DNA of 64,000 bases from CAYVQE01 sp964454005 (GTDB taxonomy: Bacteria; Myxococcota; B64-G9), in assembly GCA_964454005.1 (NCBI GenBank), contig CAYVQE010000002.1, positions 1 through 64,000 of the forward strand, written 5' to 3'. The notes below the pieces were generated by a model. The model had not been told where the DNA came from. It searched no databases and saw only the letters and a list, made by a program, of their open reading frames with translations. Of this stretch, positions 8,766 to 15,975 are shown piece after piece. The position numbers and the translations under genes are program-made. Every line of letters starts with the position of its first letter. The first letter of the stretch is position 1.

Positions 8766-9073
8766 CCGGGTCGATTTCCCGCCGCCGGCTGTAAGCCCAC
8801 CGCCGGCAGCCGCGACCAAGCAACAGCGGCGGATGATGTCCGCCGGTAGTGGAGTGTTAGCGGGAGGCCCGGGTCCGGCTCGACCGCAAATCCCCCGGCG
8901 TTCGCGACCGGCCCGGGCCTCCCTGTTCATGCAATCGGCTGCTCGCTGTCTACGTCACGGGTTGCGGTGATCGTTGCGATCGTCCGGTTCAGCCGATACA
9001 CTCGGACGAACGCGTCGCGTTGGCGAACCGGTACGCACCGGATGCGAACGGGCCCGAACTGGAGGGCGGCACC
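8766..9073. other. Non-coding stretch with two inverted repeats
   Basis: These 308 bp hold no convincing gene. A 7-bp hairpin lies at 8827-8833/8839-8845 (CGGCGGA with a 5-nt loop). A 12-bp inverted repeat lies at 8862-8873/8912-8923 (GGGAGGCCCGGG) with a 38-nt loop. No T-tract follows either, so they are not standard intrinsic terminators. The 3' part carries the promoter of the next gene. A small structured RNA is possible but not shown. Confidence 0.5.
8974..9002 (+). promoter_or_regulatory. Sigma-70-like promoter for the 6-phosphogluconolactonase gene
   Basis: TTGCGA (8974-8979) and TACACT (8997-9002) are separated by 17 bp. The predicted start near 9009 leaves a leader of about 65 nt before the ATG at 9074, which has a good GGAGG site. 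Each element matches the consensus at 4 of 6 positions. Confidence 0.4.
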
Positions 9074-9778
9074 ATGGCCGAGCAGCCGGCAGGCGAAGCC
9101 CAGCCGCAGGTGGTCGAGGACGCCGAAGCGCTGGCCATCGCAGGTGCGCAATGCCTGTTGGGCTGGATCGCCGAGGACCAGCACGACGAGGGCATCTGCC
9201 AGCTGGCGCTGTCGGGCGGGCGCACCCCGCGGGCCATGTACGACCGGCTTGGCCAGGGCTCGCTGGCCGAGACGGTGGACGTGGATCGCATCGAATTCTA
9301 CTACGGCGATGAGCGCGTGGTACCGCACGACGATCCCCACAGCAACCACCTGCTGGCCCGCGAGCACCTGTACGAGCCTTTGGCCATCAAGCCCGGTCAG
9401 GTCTTCCGCATGGAGGTCGAGCGGGCCGACGGCGCCCAGCGCTATGCTGCGGTGCTGCCCGAGCAGCTCGACGTATTGCTGCTGGGCATGGGCTTGGACG
9501 GGCACATCGCCTCGCTGTTTCCGGGATCCGATGCGTTGGAGGAAGAGGACCGGCGGGTGGTGCGGGTCATGGGCCCCGAGCCGCCGCGCCAGCGGCTGAC
9601 CATCACCCCCCCGGTGATCGCCGCCGCCCGGCGGGTGCTGGTGCTGGTGACCGGCGGCGCCAAGGCCGAGGCGGTGGCCCGCGCCCTGCACGGCGCCTGG
9701 GATCCACTGGCCACCCCGGCCCAGCTCGCCCGCCACGGCACCTGGATCCTCGACCGCGCCGCGGCCACCGGGCTGTAG
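9074..9778 (+). CDS. pgl: 6-phosphogluconolactonase
   Basis: The enzyme hydrolyses 6-phosphogluconolactone to 6-phosphogluconate in the oxidative pentose phosphate pathway, in the cytoplasm. The 234-residue length is normal for the family. LALSGGRTPRAMYDRL matches the phosphate-binding SGGxTP motif. FYYGDERVVPHDDPHSN matches the DERxVPxxxxxSN motif. LLLGMGLDGHIASLFPG is the G-x-D-G-H-x-A-S-L-F-P-G catalytic motif. The ATG at 9074 has GGAGG at 9061-9065; an upstream in-frame ATG at 9020 lacks such a site. The ketopantoate-reductase-like gene follows 62 nt downstream in the same direction. No zwf or gnd gene is nearby. Confidence 0.92.
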   Translation: MAEQPAGEAQPQVVEDAEALAIAGAQCLLGWIAEDQHDEGICQLALSGGRTPRAMYDRLGQGSLAETVDVDRIEFYYGDERVVPHDDPHSNHLLAREHLYEPLAIKPGQVFRMEVERADGAQRYAAVLPEQLDVLLLGMGLDGHIASLFPGSDALEEEDRRVVRVMGPEPPRQRLTITPPVIAAARRVLVLVTGGAKAEAVARALHGAWDPLATPAQLARHGTWILDRAAATGL

Positions 9779-9840
9779 CGTTCATCCAGGCTGCACGTCC
9801 GGGGCGGATCGGGCAGCCTGATCGGCGAATGGGAGGGGAC

Positions 9841-10629
9841 ATGGAACGCTCCATCGTCATCATCGGACTGGGCCAGCTCGGCGAGCTGTTCGCCCGCGGT
9901 TTTTTGCGCTGCGGTCACCCGGTGGTGCCGGTCATGCGCCATCTCGATCCGGAGGCGGTGGCGACCAAGTACGAAAACCCGGCGCTGGTGCTGGTGGCGG
10001 TCGGCGAACGCGATCTGCCACCGGTACTGGCCGGCATGCCCGCGCCCTGGCGCGACCGGGTGGGCCTGCTGCAGAACGAGCTGCTGCCCCCGATCTGGCA
10101 GGCGCACGGCATCGAGCACCCGACCGTGATGGTGGTCTGGTTCGAAAAGAAGCCGGGGCAACACCTGCGCGTACTGCGACCCACCCGGATTCACGGCCCC
10201 GCCTCGGGCCTGTGCTGCAAGGCGTTCGAAGCGCTGGATCTGCCGTGCACGACCCTCGGCTCGCGCGCCGATCGGCTGCGGGCGCTGGTGCTCAAGAACG
10301 TCACCATCCTGACGATGAACATCGCCGGGCTGGACGTCGGCGGCACCCTGGGCGCGCTGTGGAACGAGCACCGCGCATTGGCCGAACGCGTGGCCCGCGA
10401 AGCGATCGCCGTCCAGGCCGGCCTGGCCGGCGAGCCGCTGGAAGCCGACGCGCTGCTCGAGCAACTGGGCCAGGTGTTCGCCGCCAATCCGGATCAGAAA
10501 GCCACCGGTCGGTCGGCCCCCGAGCGACTGGACCGCGCCCGCGCCCAGGCCAAGGGCCTCAACATTTCCACCCCCGAGTTCGACCGGATCCACCAGGCGG
10601 TGGCCGGGCTCGATTGCGGGCGCGATTGA
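9841..10629 (+). CDS. Rossmann-fold oxidoreductase, ketopantoate reductase-like
   Basis: The 262-residue product starts at the ATG at 9841, preceded by GGGAGGGG. The N-terminus IVIIGLGQLGELFARG is a Gly-rich dinucleotide-binding motif. The N-terminal domain (about 1-150) and the helical C-terminal half resemble PanE/ApbA-type reductases. The usual catalytic Lys and the family's C-terminal signatures are not clearly recognised, so the substrate is left open. The stop lies 9 bp from the end of the convergent acyl-CoA synthetase gene. A short palindrome (GCGATTGATCGC, 10620-10631) spans this stop. Confidence 0.6.
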   Translation: MERSIVIIGLGQLGELFARGFLRCGHPVVPVMRHLDPEAVATKYENPALVLVAVGERDLPPVLAGMPAPWRDRVGLLQNELLPPIWQAHGIEHPTVMVVWFEKKPGQHLRVLRPTRIHGPASGLCCKAFEALDLPCTTLGSRADRLRALVLKNVTILTMNIAGLDVGGTLGALWNEHRALAERVAREAIAVQAGLAGEPLEADALLEQLGQVFAANPDQKATGRSAPERLDRARAQAKGLNISTPEFDRIHQAVAGLDCGRD

Positions 10630-10638
10630 TCGCCACGC

Positions 10639-12357
10639 TCAGTCGCCGGTGTACTCGCCGGCGGTGCGCAGCTGGTCGAGCTTGTCGTTCTCGAGCTGCT
10701 TGAAGTCGACCTTGCCCACCAATGTCTTGGGCAGCCCGTCGCGGAACTCGATCTGCCGCGGGCAGGACCACTTGATCATGTGCTCGCGGCAGTGGGCGAT
10801 CAGCTCGCGTTCGAGTTCCGGGCCGGCCCGCTGCGGGTCGGTGGGCACCACGAAGGCGTGGACCCGCTCGACCTGCTTGGCGTCCGGCAGGCCGATGACG
10901 CAGGCCTGGTCGACCGCCGGGTGCTCGCACAGCACGGACTCGACCTGGGCCGGGTAGACGTTCATGCCCGAGGACTTGATCATGCGCTTGAGGCGCAGCT
11001 TGAAGTAGAAAAAGCCGTCTTCGTCCATGCTGGCGATGTCGCCGGTGTGCAACCACAGCCGGCCGTCGGGGTGCTGGCGCAGGGTGGCGGCGGTGGCCTC
11101 GGGGTTGTCGAGGTAGCCCAGCATGACCGCCGGACCGCTGACGCACAGCTCGCCCTCCTCACCCACCGGCGCCTCCTCGGTGGTGTCGAGGCGCACCACC
11201 TTGGCCAGCATGTCCGGGAAGGGCACCCCGATCGAGCCCTCGCGGTACTCGCCCAGCGGCATGCACATGATGGCGGTCACCGCCTCGGTCAGGCCGTAGC
11301 CCTCGAGCAGCTTCAGCTCGCCGCCGCGGGCGGCCACCAGCGACTCGAACCTCTCCTTGACCGCCCGCGGCAGGTGGTCGGCGCCGCAGAATGCACCGCG
11401 CAGACAGCTCAGGTCTGCCTTGGCCAGCCTGGGCTCGCGGGTCAGCGCATCGTACAAAGTGGGCACCCCGACCACGATCGAGGGCTTCTGCTTGCGGATC
11501 AGCGCCGCCACCGATTCGGTGGTGAACTGCGGCACCAGGATGGCCTTGCCGCCGCCCATGAACACCGCGTTGATGCACACCCCGAGGCCGAAGCCATGGA
11601 AGATGGGCAGGATGGCCAGCATGGTGTCGGCCTCGGTCATGCCACCCCAGGCGGCCGCCTGCAGGCCCTCGGCGATGAAGTTGCGGTTCGACAGCAGGAT
11701 GCCCTTGGGCTCGCCGGTGGTGCCGCCCGAGTACATGATCACGGCCGGCTCCTCGTGGCCCATCGCCACCGGCTCCGGCTCGGGCAGGTCGGCCCGCATC
11801 AGCTCGTGCCACCAGCGCACCTCGGGATCGGGCGGCACCGGTTCGATCTTGCGACCCTTGGTCAGCCGAAAGCCCAGCCCCTTGAGCCGCGGCAGGAAGT
11901 CCGGCAACCGGCACAGCAGCAGGGTCTCGATCGGCGCCTCGCTCATCGCCTCGCGGAAAGCCGGGTAGAAGGCGTCCAGCGTCAGGGCCATCTTGGAACG
12001 GCTGGCTTTAAGGTAGAAGGCGATCTCGCGCGGCGGCGACAGCGGGTGGATCATCGAGCAGACCGCACCCAGCTTGTTGGCCGCGTAGAAGCAGATGATG
12101 CCCTGGGGGCTGGTCGGCATCGAGATGGTGATGCGATCCCCGGCACCCAGCCCACAGGCGGCCAGCGCCCGCGTGCAGGAATCGATCTGCTGGCCGAAGC
12201 GGCCATAGCTGGCCCGGGTGCCGAAGAAGTCCCAAGCCTCGGCGTCCGGCACCCGCTCGATGGTGCGCGCCAGCGCGCCGTAGAGGCTGACCTCGGGATA
12301 ATCCAGCGATTCGGGAACGTCGCCGTAGAAGCGTAGCCAGGGTCGCTTTTCGACCAT
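10639..12357 (-). CDS. AMP-forming acyl-CoA synthetase / AMP-dependent ligase
   Basis: The 572-residue protein belongs to the ANL adenylate-forming family and should activate a carboxylic acid, probably a fatty acid, to its CoA thioester via an acyl-adenylate. Motifs in order are the phosphate loop MYSGGTTGEPKG (208-219), GYGLTE (353-358), LHTGD with Asp440, the hinge region KLRLKRMIKSSGMNVYP (453-469), and the C-terminal catalytic Lys549 in PKTLVGKV. The start is the ATG at 12357; the open frame continues upstream into the 3' end of the outer-membrane gene but shows no homology there. That gene's stop lies 10 bp upstream, so the two are probably co-transcribed. The chain length of the substrate is unknown. 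Confidence 0.85.
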   Translation of the reverse strand: MVEKRPWLRFYGDVPESLDYPEVSLYGALARTIERVPDAEAWDFFGTRASYGRFGQQIDSCTRALAACGLGAGDRITISMPTSPQGIICFYAANKLGAVCSMIHPLSPPREIAFYLKASRSKMALTLDAFYPAFREAMSEAPIETLLLCRLPDFLPRLKGLGFRLTKGRKIEPVPPDPEVRWWHELMRADLPEPEPVAMGHEEPAVIMYSGGTTGEPKGILLSNRNFIAEGLQAAAWGGMTEADTMLAILPIFHGFGLGVCINAVFMGGGKAILVPQFTTESVAALIRKQKPSIVVGVPTLYDALTREPRLAKADLSCLRGAFCGADHLPRAVKERFESLVAARGGELKLLEGYGLTEAVTAIMCMPLGEYREGSIGVPFPDMLAKVVRLDTTEEAPVGEEGELCVSGPAVMLGYLDNPEATAATLRQHPDGRLWLHTGDIASMDEDGFFYFKLRLKRMIKSSGMNVYPAQVESVLCEHPAVDQACVIGLPDAKQVERVHAFVVPTDPQRAGPELERELIAHCREHMIKWSCPRQIEFRDGLPKTLVGKVDFKQLENDKLDQLRTAGEYTGD

Positions 12358-12367
12358 GCGCGGATCC

Positions 12368-14167
12368 TCAGCGGTGGCTCCAGCCCACCCGCAGGAAGAA
12401 CGACTGGTAGCGATCCGATGTCTCGCCCAGCGCCCGCTCGTCGAACACGAGCTGCAGCTGCTCGTAGCCGGCCGACAGGTGGACCGCGCCGAACAGCTCG
12501 GCGAAGACCTGCGCGCCGAAGCGCAGCCCGTGGCCGGCACCGGCCAGCCGGTCGGCCGCCCACACATCGATCAGCCCATCGGCCCGCAGCGCCAAGCCGA
12601 ACCAGGGCCGCCACAGCCACAGGTGTAGGCCCAGCCCGGCATAGGTATAGGTGTAGCGGGCGCTGAGCACGTCGTCGAACTTCTCGTCGATGGCGCTGGC
12701 GGTGGCGCCGTAGCCGCCGCGCAGCAGCACCGTCGGGCCGGTGGCGATGGTGCGCTCGAGCAGATGCTCGAAATCGAGCCGGTAGACCAGCCCGGCCGCC
12801 CAGTGCTGGACGTGGGCGGCCAGCTTCTCCGGCCGCACCGCCGAGGCGTACTTCAGACCGAACCCGCGCTCGAAGTGGCCCTCCAGGCCCAAATCGCGCA
12901 GGAAAGCCAGCTCGGTGAACGTGCCCCCGAACAGCCGCCCGGCGATGCGCAGCCCGGGGAAGGGATCGGCCTGGTAGCGCGGGCTCAGCCCGGCGCGCTG
13001 CAGCATGCTGGCGCCGACGGCCAGCCACAACTGCGGCACCGGCCCGGGCGGGCCCGGCGGTGCTGCAGGCGCCGCCGGCTGCTCGATCCCGACCGCGGCG
13101 GCCGGCGAGTCGGCCTGCCCGGCGGGCGCTTGCTCGCCGGCCGGGGCGGCGGCCGTGACGGTACCGTCCCCGGCACCATCCTCGGCACCATCCTCGGCAC
13201 CGTCCTCCGCTGCGGCATCATCGCCAGCGGCCGGCGGCCCGTCGCCGGCGGCGGCCCCGGAGCGGGGTCGGTTTTTGTCCAACAGCCGGGCCCACTGGGC
13301 GCGCCGGGCCGCGTCCTCTTTCCCGGTCTCTTCCGCCGCGCCGTCCTGTTGCTCATCCGCCGCATCCCCCGCCGCGCCGGCCTGGGGCTCTTCCGCCGCC
13401 GTGGCCGCATCTCCGGCCGCCGCCTCGTCCCCGGCCACCGGCGCCAGCGGCACCAGGGCCACGTCGCTCTGTTCGTCCCCGCCGTCCGACGCCGGGGCGT
13501 CTGCGGCCGCGGCGTCTTCGGGCCCGCCGGCTGCGGGTTCGTCTTCCGCGGCGGCCGGCGCCGCCTCCGGCGCGCCGCCCTGGCCGGCGGCGTCGACCGG
13601 CACCAGCGGCACCAGGGCCACCGCCGCATCCTCCCCTCCGGCCCCGTCGCCCGCGGCCTCGTCGGCGGCAACCGGCGGCGGTTCGCCGAGCGCACCGATC
13701 ACGGCGGCGGCCAGCTTGCCGATGGTGGCCTTGCGCAGCCAGGGCTTGGCGTTGCGGTAGGCCTTCTGCAGCGCGACCCGGCCGTCCGGCCCGTAGAGGT
13801 AGAAGGCGATCTGGAAGCGCCGGCCGGCCTTGCGCGCCCGGCAGGTCAACACCCCGTCGAGGTCCATGTCCTCGGCCAGCCGGCGAATGCCAGCCGGGCG
13901 CAGCGCGCGGCGCGCCAGGCGCAGCTGGCGGGCGCGCTTGAGGTAGGCGCGGTAGCCGGTCAGGCTGCGGCCCTCGGCGCGCAGCGCCTGGCGCAGCCGC
14001 ACCACCACCCGCCGGCCCATGCCGGCGCCGCTGCGGTCGCGGCAGGCGGCCACCATCAGCTCGCCCGCCGCCGCCGGCCGGGCGGCCGCCCACAGCAGCA
14101 AACCGGCCAGCCAAACCGCACCCCAGCGGCACAGACGACGCGGATATGGAGATCGGCTCGCATCCAT
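12368..14167 (-). CDS. Outer-membrane beta-barrel protein with long Ala/Asp/Glu-rich linker
   Basis: The protein has 599 residues. An Arg-rich N-terminus is followed by a signal peptide ending near AARPAAAG (residues 27-35). Residues 36-160 form a folded Cys-containing domain (MVAACRDRSGAGMGRRVV) of unknown family. Residues 165-385 are a low-complexity Ala/Gly/Asp/Glu/Pro linker with short repeats such as VALVPL-PV and (AEDG)n. Residues 390-599 alternate aromatic and polar residues in beta strands and end in an aromatic-rich strand (QSFFLRVGWSHR). This suggests a barrel anchored in the outer membrane with a periplasmic N-terminal domain. The linker DNA carries near-perfect 15-bp repeats around 13165-13205. 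The acyl-CoA synthetase gene follows 10 bp later. Confidence 0.6.
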   Translation of the reverse strand: MDASRSPYPRRLCRWGAVWLAGLLLWAAARPAAAGELMVAACRDRSGAGMGRRVVVRLRQALRAEGRSLTGYRAYLKRARQLRLARRALRPAGIRRLAEDMDLDGVLTCRARKAGRRFQIAFYLYGPDGRVALQKAYRNAKPWLRKATIGKLAAAVIGALGEPPPVAADEAAGDGAGGEDAAVALVPLVPVDAAGQGGAPEAAPAAAEDEPAAGGPEDAAAADAPASDGGDEQSDVALVPLAPVAGDEAAAGDAATAAEEPQAGAAGDAADEQQDGAAEETGKEDAARRAQWARLLDKNRPRSGAAAGDGPPAAGDDAAAEDGAEDGAEDGAGDGTVTAAAPAGEQAPAGQADSPAAAVGIEQPAAPAAPPGPPGPVPQLWLAVGASMLQRAGLSPRYQADPFPGLRIAGRLFGGTFTELAFLRDLGLEGHFERGFGLKYASAVRPEKLAAHVQHWAAGLVYRLDFEHLLERTIATGPTVLLRGGYGATASAIDEKFDDVLSARYTYTYAGLGLHLWLWRPWFGLALRADGLIDVWAADRLAGAGHGLRFGAQVFAELFGAVHLSAGYEQLQLVFDERALGETSDRYQSFFLRVGWSHR

Positions 14168-14238
14168 GGTCCGCTCCCAACGCTCGAATCGGATTTCGAT
14201 CGCCTACACCATAGCCCAGCAACGTCCATCCGAGCAAG

Positions 14239-14307
14239 GTCGGGCGCGGGGGAGGCGACTTCTGGCCGGTCGGCCAACTCGGTCGGAACCCCCTACAGCG
14301 CGGATCG
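14239..14307. repeat. Left copy of the direct repeat bounding the Fic/HsdR island
   Basis: This 69-bp sequence recurs at 15893-15960 in the same orientation. The copies differ by one substitution and one single-base deletion near the end of the unit. It begins GTCGGGCGCGGGGG and ends CAGCGCGGATCG. The hsdR homology stops at or just before its right edge. It is 71 bp from the start of the outer-membrane gene. Confidence 0.9.
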
Positions 14308-14607
14308 CTCGATCGGTGTTGTTGACCGCCAGCCAGTCGTCGTCCGGCTCGTCAGCGAGCAGCCGCACCGGGGCGTACCCGACCGAGCCGTCCGGCCGGA
14401 GGAACTCCACGGACACACCGTTGACCAGGTAGTGGTGGAACTCGTGGCTGGCGTCCACCAGCTGCGGCGAGGAGAGGCCAACACCTTGCGGAAGGCCTCG
14501 TCGATCGCGGAGGCGGGCACGTCCGGGTTGAGGCGGGCCAGGGCCGCGTCCTCGACCTCGGATTCCGTGACTTGGACGGGCTCATTCCACCCGCTCCCGC
14601 TGGCCAT
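14308..14607 (-). pseudogene. Decayed N-terminal fragment of a type I restriction endonuclease subunit R (hsdR)
   Basis: Two minus-strand frames carry HsdR-like sequence. The first (14607 down to about 14465) reads VTESEVEDAALA joined directly to RLNPDVPASAIDEAFRKVL. In normal HsdR proteins about 50 residues separate these two motifs, so an internal deletion is likely. After a frameshift near 14465 the second frame continues with VDASHEFHHYLVNGVSVEF and DDDWLAVNN. These match the HxxLVxGVxVEx and NDWLAVNQ stretches of the HsdR N-terminal nuclease domain. Homology ends at the direct repeat. The catalytic nuclease residues and the whole helicase are missing. It lies downstream of the Fic gene in the same orientation, a neighbourhood I recall from type I restriction operons. 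Recognition is from memory of the family, without alignment. Confidence 0.7.
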
Positions 14608-14733
14608 TATGCGCTAACTGACTGGAACTAAACTCCTTCTTGTTGCTGCTCACCGGCGAGCGACAAGGTGACTTGTGGCTCGGAAACCCCGAAAAGGCGA
14701 GCTGCAAACAACCTTGCCGTCAACATGTTCACC
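14608..14733. other. Short AT-richer spacer between the Fic gene and the hsdR remnant
   Basis: These 126 bp contain no gene. The segment is visibly less GC-rich than its surroundings (AACTGACTGGAACTAAACTC at 14616-14635), consistent with the foreign origin of the island. No clear terminator hairpin was found. Confidence 0.4.
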
Positions 14734-15861
14734 TCAAACCACCTCGGCCCCTTCGGTGATGTTGATTAGCTCCCGGAAGCACAGGGTGGCCGGCCGCCGG
14801 CCCGCGGACTCCCGCAGCACCCGCAGGATGCCGTGGTCCCGGAGCAGGGCCAGGATGCGCTGGGCCGTCGGCCTGGGGATGTCGCCGAGCTTGAGGAAGT
14901 CGGTGGAGGTGAAGATCGGTCGCTGGAACAGGAAGTCGATCGCGAAGATCGCGTACTGGGAGCGGGTCAGGCCGGAGATCTCGGTCTTCTTCTCCTCGTA
15001 CAGCTTCAGGATCTGGCGGGTCTTGTCCTCGTTGACCGCGGCCTGCTCCTTCACGGCCTCCAGGAAGAAGGCGCACCACCCGGTCCAGTCGTCGTCGCGG
15101 GACACGGCGAGCAGGCGCTCGTAGTACTCCTCGCGGTGCGCCTCGAAGTACGCGCTGATGTAGAAGGTCGGCTGGCGGATGAGGCCGGTCTTGTTCATGA
15201 ACAGCGGCACGCACATCCGGCCAAGCCGGCCGTTGCCGTCGAGGAAGGGGTGCAGGGCCTCGAACTCGGCGTGGAGCAGGGCGAGCTGGACCAGGCGGTC
15301 GGGTACGTCTTCGTGGATGAACTTCTCCCAGGTGGACATGGCCTTGGGTAGCTTGTCGGCCGAGATGGGGACATACCTGGCCTCCTCGATCGTGCAGCCC
15401 GGCGGGCCGATCCAGTTCGGGATCTTGCGGTACTCGCCCGGGGCCTTGCTGTGCCCGCGGACGCCATCCATGAGGACCATGTGGGCCTCCTTGATCACGC
15501 GCTGGCATAGGGGCAGCTCGTCGAGCAGCTCGGCCGCGCGCCACATCGCCCGGCGGTAGTTGATCACCTCCCAGATGTCGGCCTTGCGCTCTTCTTGGCC
15601 CTCGAACATGTCGGCCTGGGCCTCGAACTCCAGGACCTCGCCCATAGTGGCCTGGGTGCCCTCGATCTTGGAGGAGAGCACGGCCTCCTGAGTGGTCAGC
15701 GGCGAGAGGAAGAGATTGGCGTTCGGTACTGCGGATAGCACGCCCTCATACCGGGCGAGGGCGGCGGCGGCCGGGCCGATCAGCGGGATCAGGCGTTCCC
15801 ACTGGAGGCTCGCCGGTGGGAACTTGCCGGCGTGGTACTGGACGGGCTTGGCCATGGTCAT
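14734..15861 (-). CDS. Fic-domain protein (class II, N-terminal inhibitory helix)
   Basis: The 375-residue protein has an N-terminal Fic_N-like region and a central Fic domain. HPFLDGNGRLGR (204-215) is the full active-site motif, with catalytic His204 and the anion-binding Gly-Asn-Gly-Arg. GEYRKIPNWIG (142-152) fits the flap region. SSKIEG (63-68) matches the [ST]xxxE[GN] inhibitory helix, so Glu67 should block nucleotide binding until relieved. The C-terminal part (about 300-365) looks like a winged helix (FTSTDFLKLGDIPRPTAQRIL), often found in this subfamily. Such enzymes usually transfer AMP to a target protein; the target is unknown. The gene appears intact beside a broken hsdR. Start codons at 15861 and 15855 are both possible. 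Confidence 0.88.
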   Translation of the reverse strand: MTMAKPVQYHAGKFPPASLQWERLIPLIGPAAAALARYEGVLSAVPNANLFLSPLTTQEAVLSSKIEGTQATMGEVLEFEAQADMFEGQEERKADIWEVINYRRAMWRAAELLDELPLCQRVIKEAHMVLMDGVRGHSKAPGEYRKIPNWIGPPGCTIEEARYVPISADKLPKAMSTWEKFIHEDVPDRLVQLALLHAEFEALHPFLDGNGRLGRMCVPLFMNKTGLIRQPTFYISAYFEAHREEYYERLLAVSRDDDWTGWCAFFLEAVKEQAAVNEDKTRQILKLYEEKKTEISGLTRSQYAIFAIDFLFQRPIFTSTDFLKLGDIPRPTAQRILALLRDHGILRVLRESAGRRPATLCFRELINITEGAEVV

Positions 15862-15892
15862 CCCTCGTACCAGGCGACGGCGGCGAGGGCAA

Positions 15893-15960
15893 GTCGGGCG
15901 CGGGGGAGGCGACTTCTGGCCGGTCGGCCAACTCGGTCAGACCCCCTACAGCGCGGATCG
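15893..15960. repeat. Right copy of the direct repeat bounding the Fic/HsdR island
   Basis: This 68-bp copy matches 14239-14307 except for one substitution and one missing base. It lies 31 bp upstream of the Fic start codon and 15 bp beyond the MATE stop codon. The pair brackets a segment of about 1.6 kb exactly between two resident genes. Confidence 0.9.
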
Positions 15961-15975
15961 ATCCAGCGCCCGGGC

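Noticed and set aside
8862..8923. Rho-independent terminator
   Set aside because: The 38-nt loop is long and no T-tract follows the 12-bp stem.
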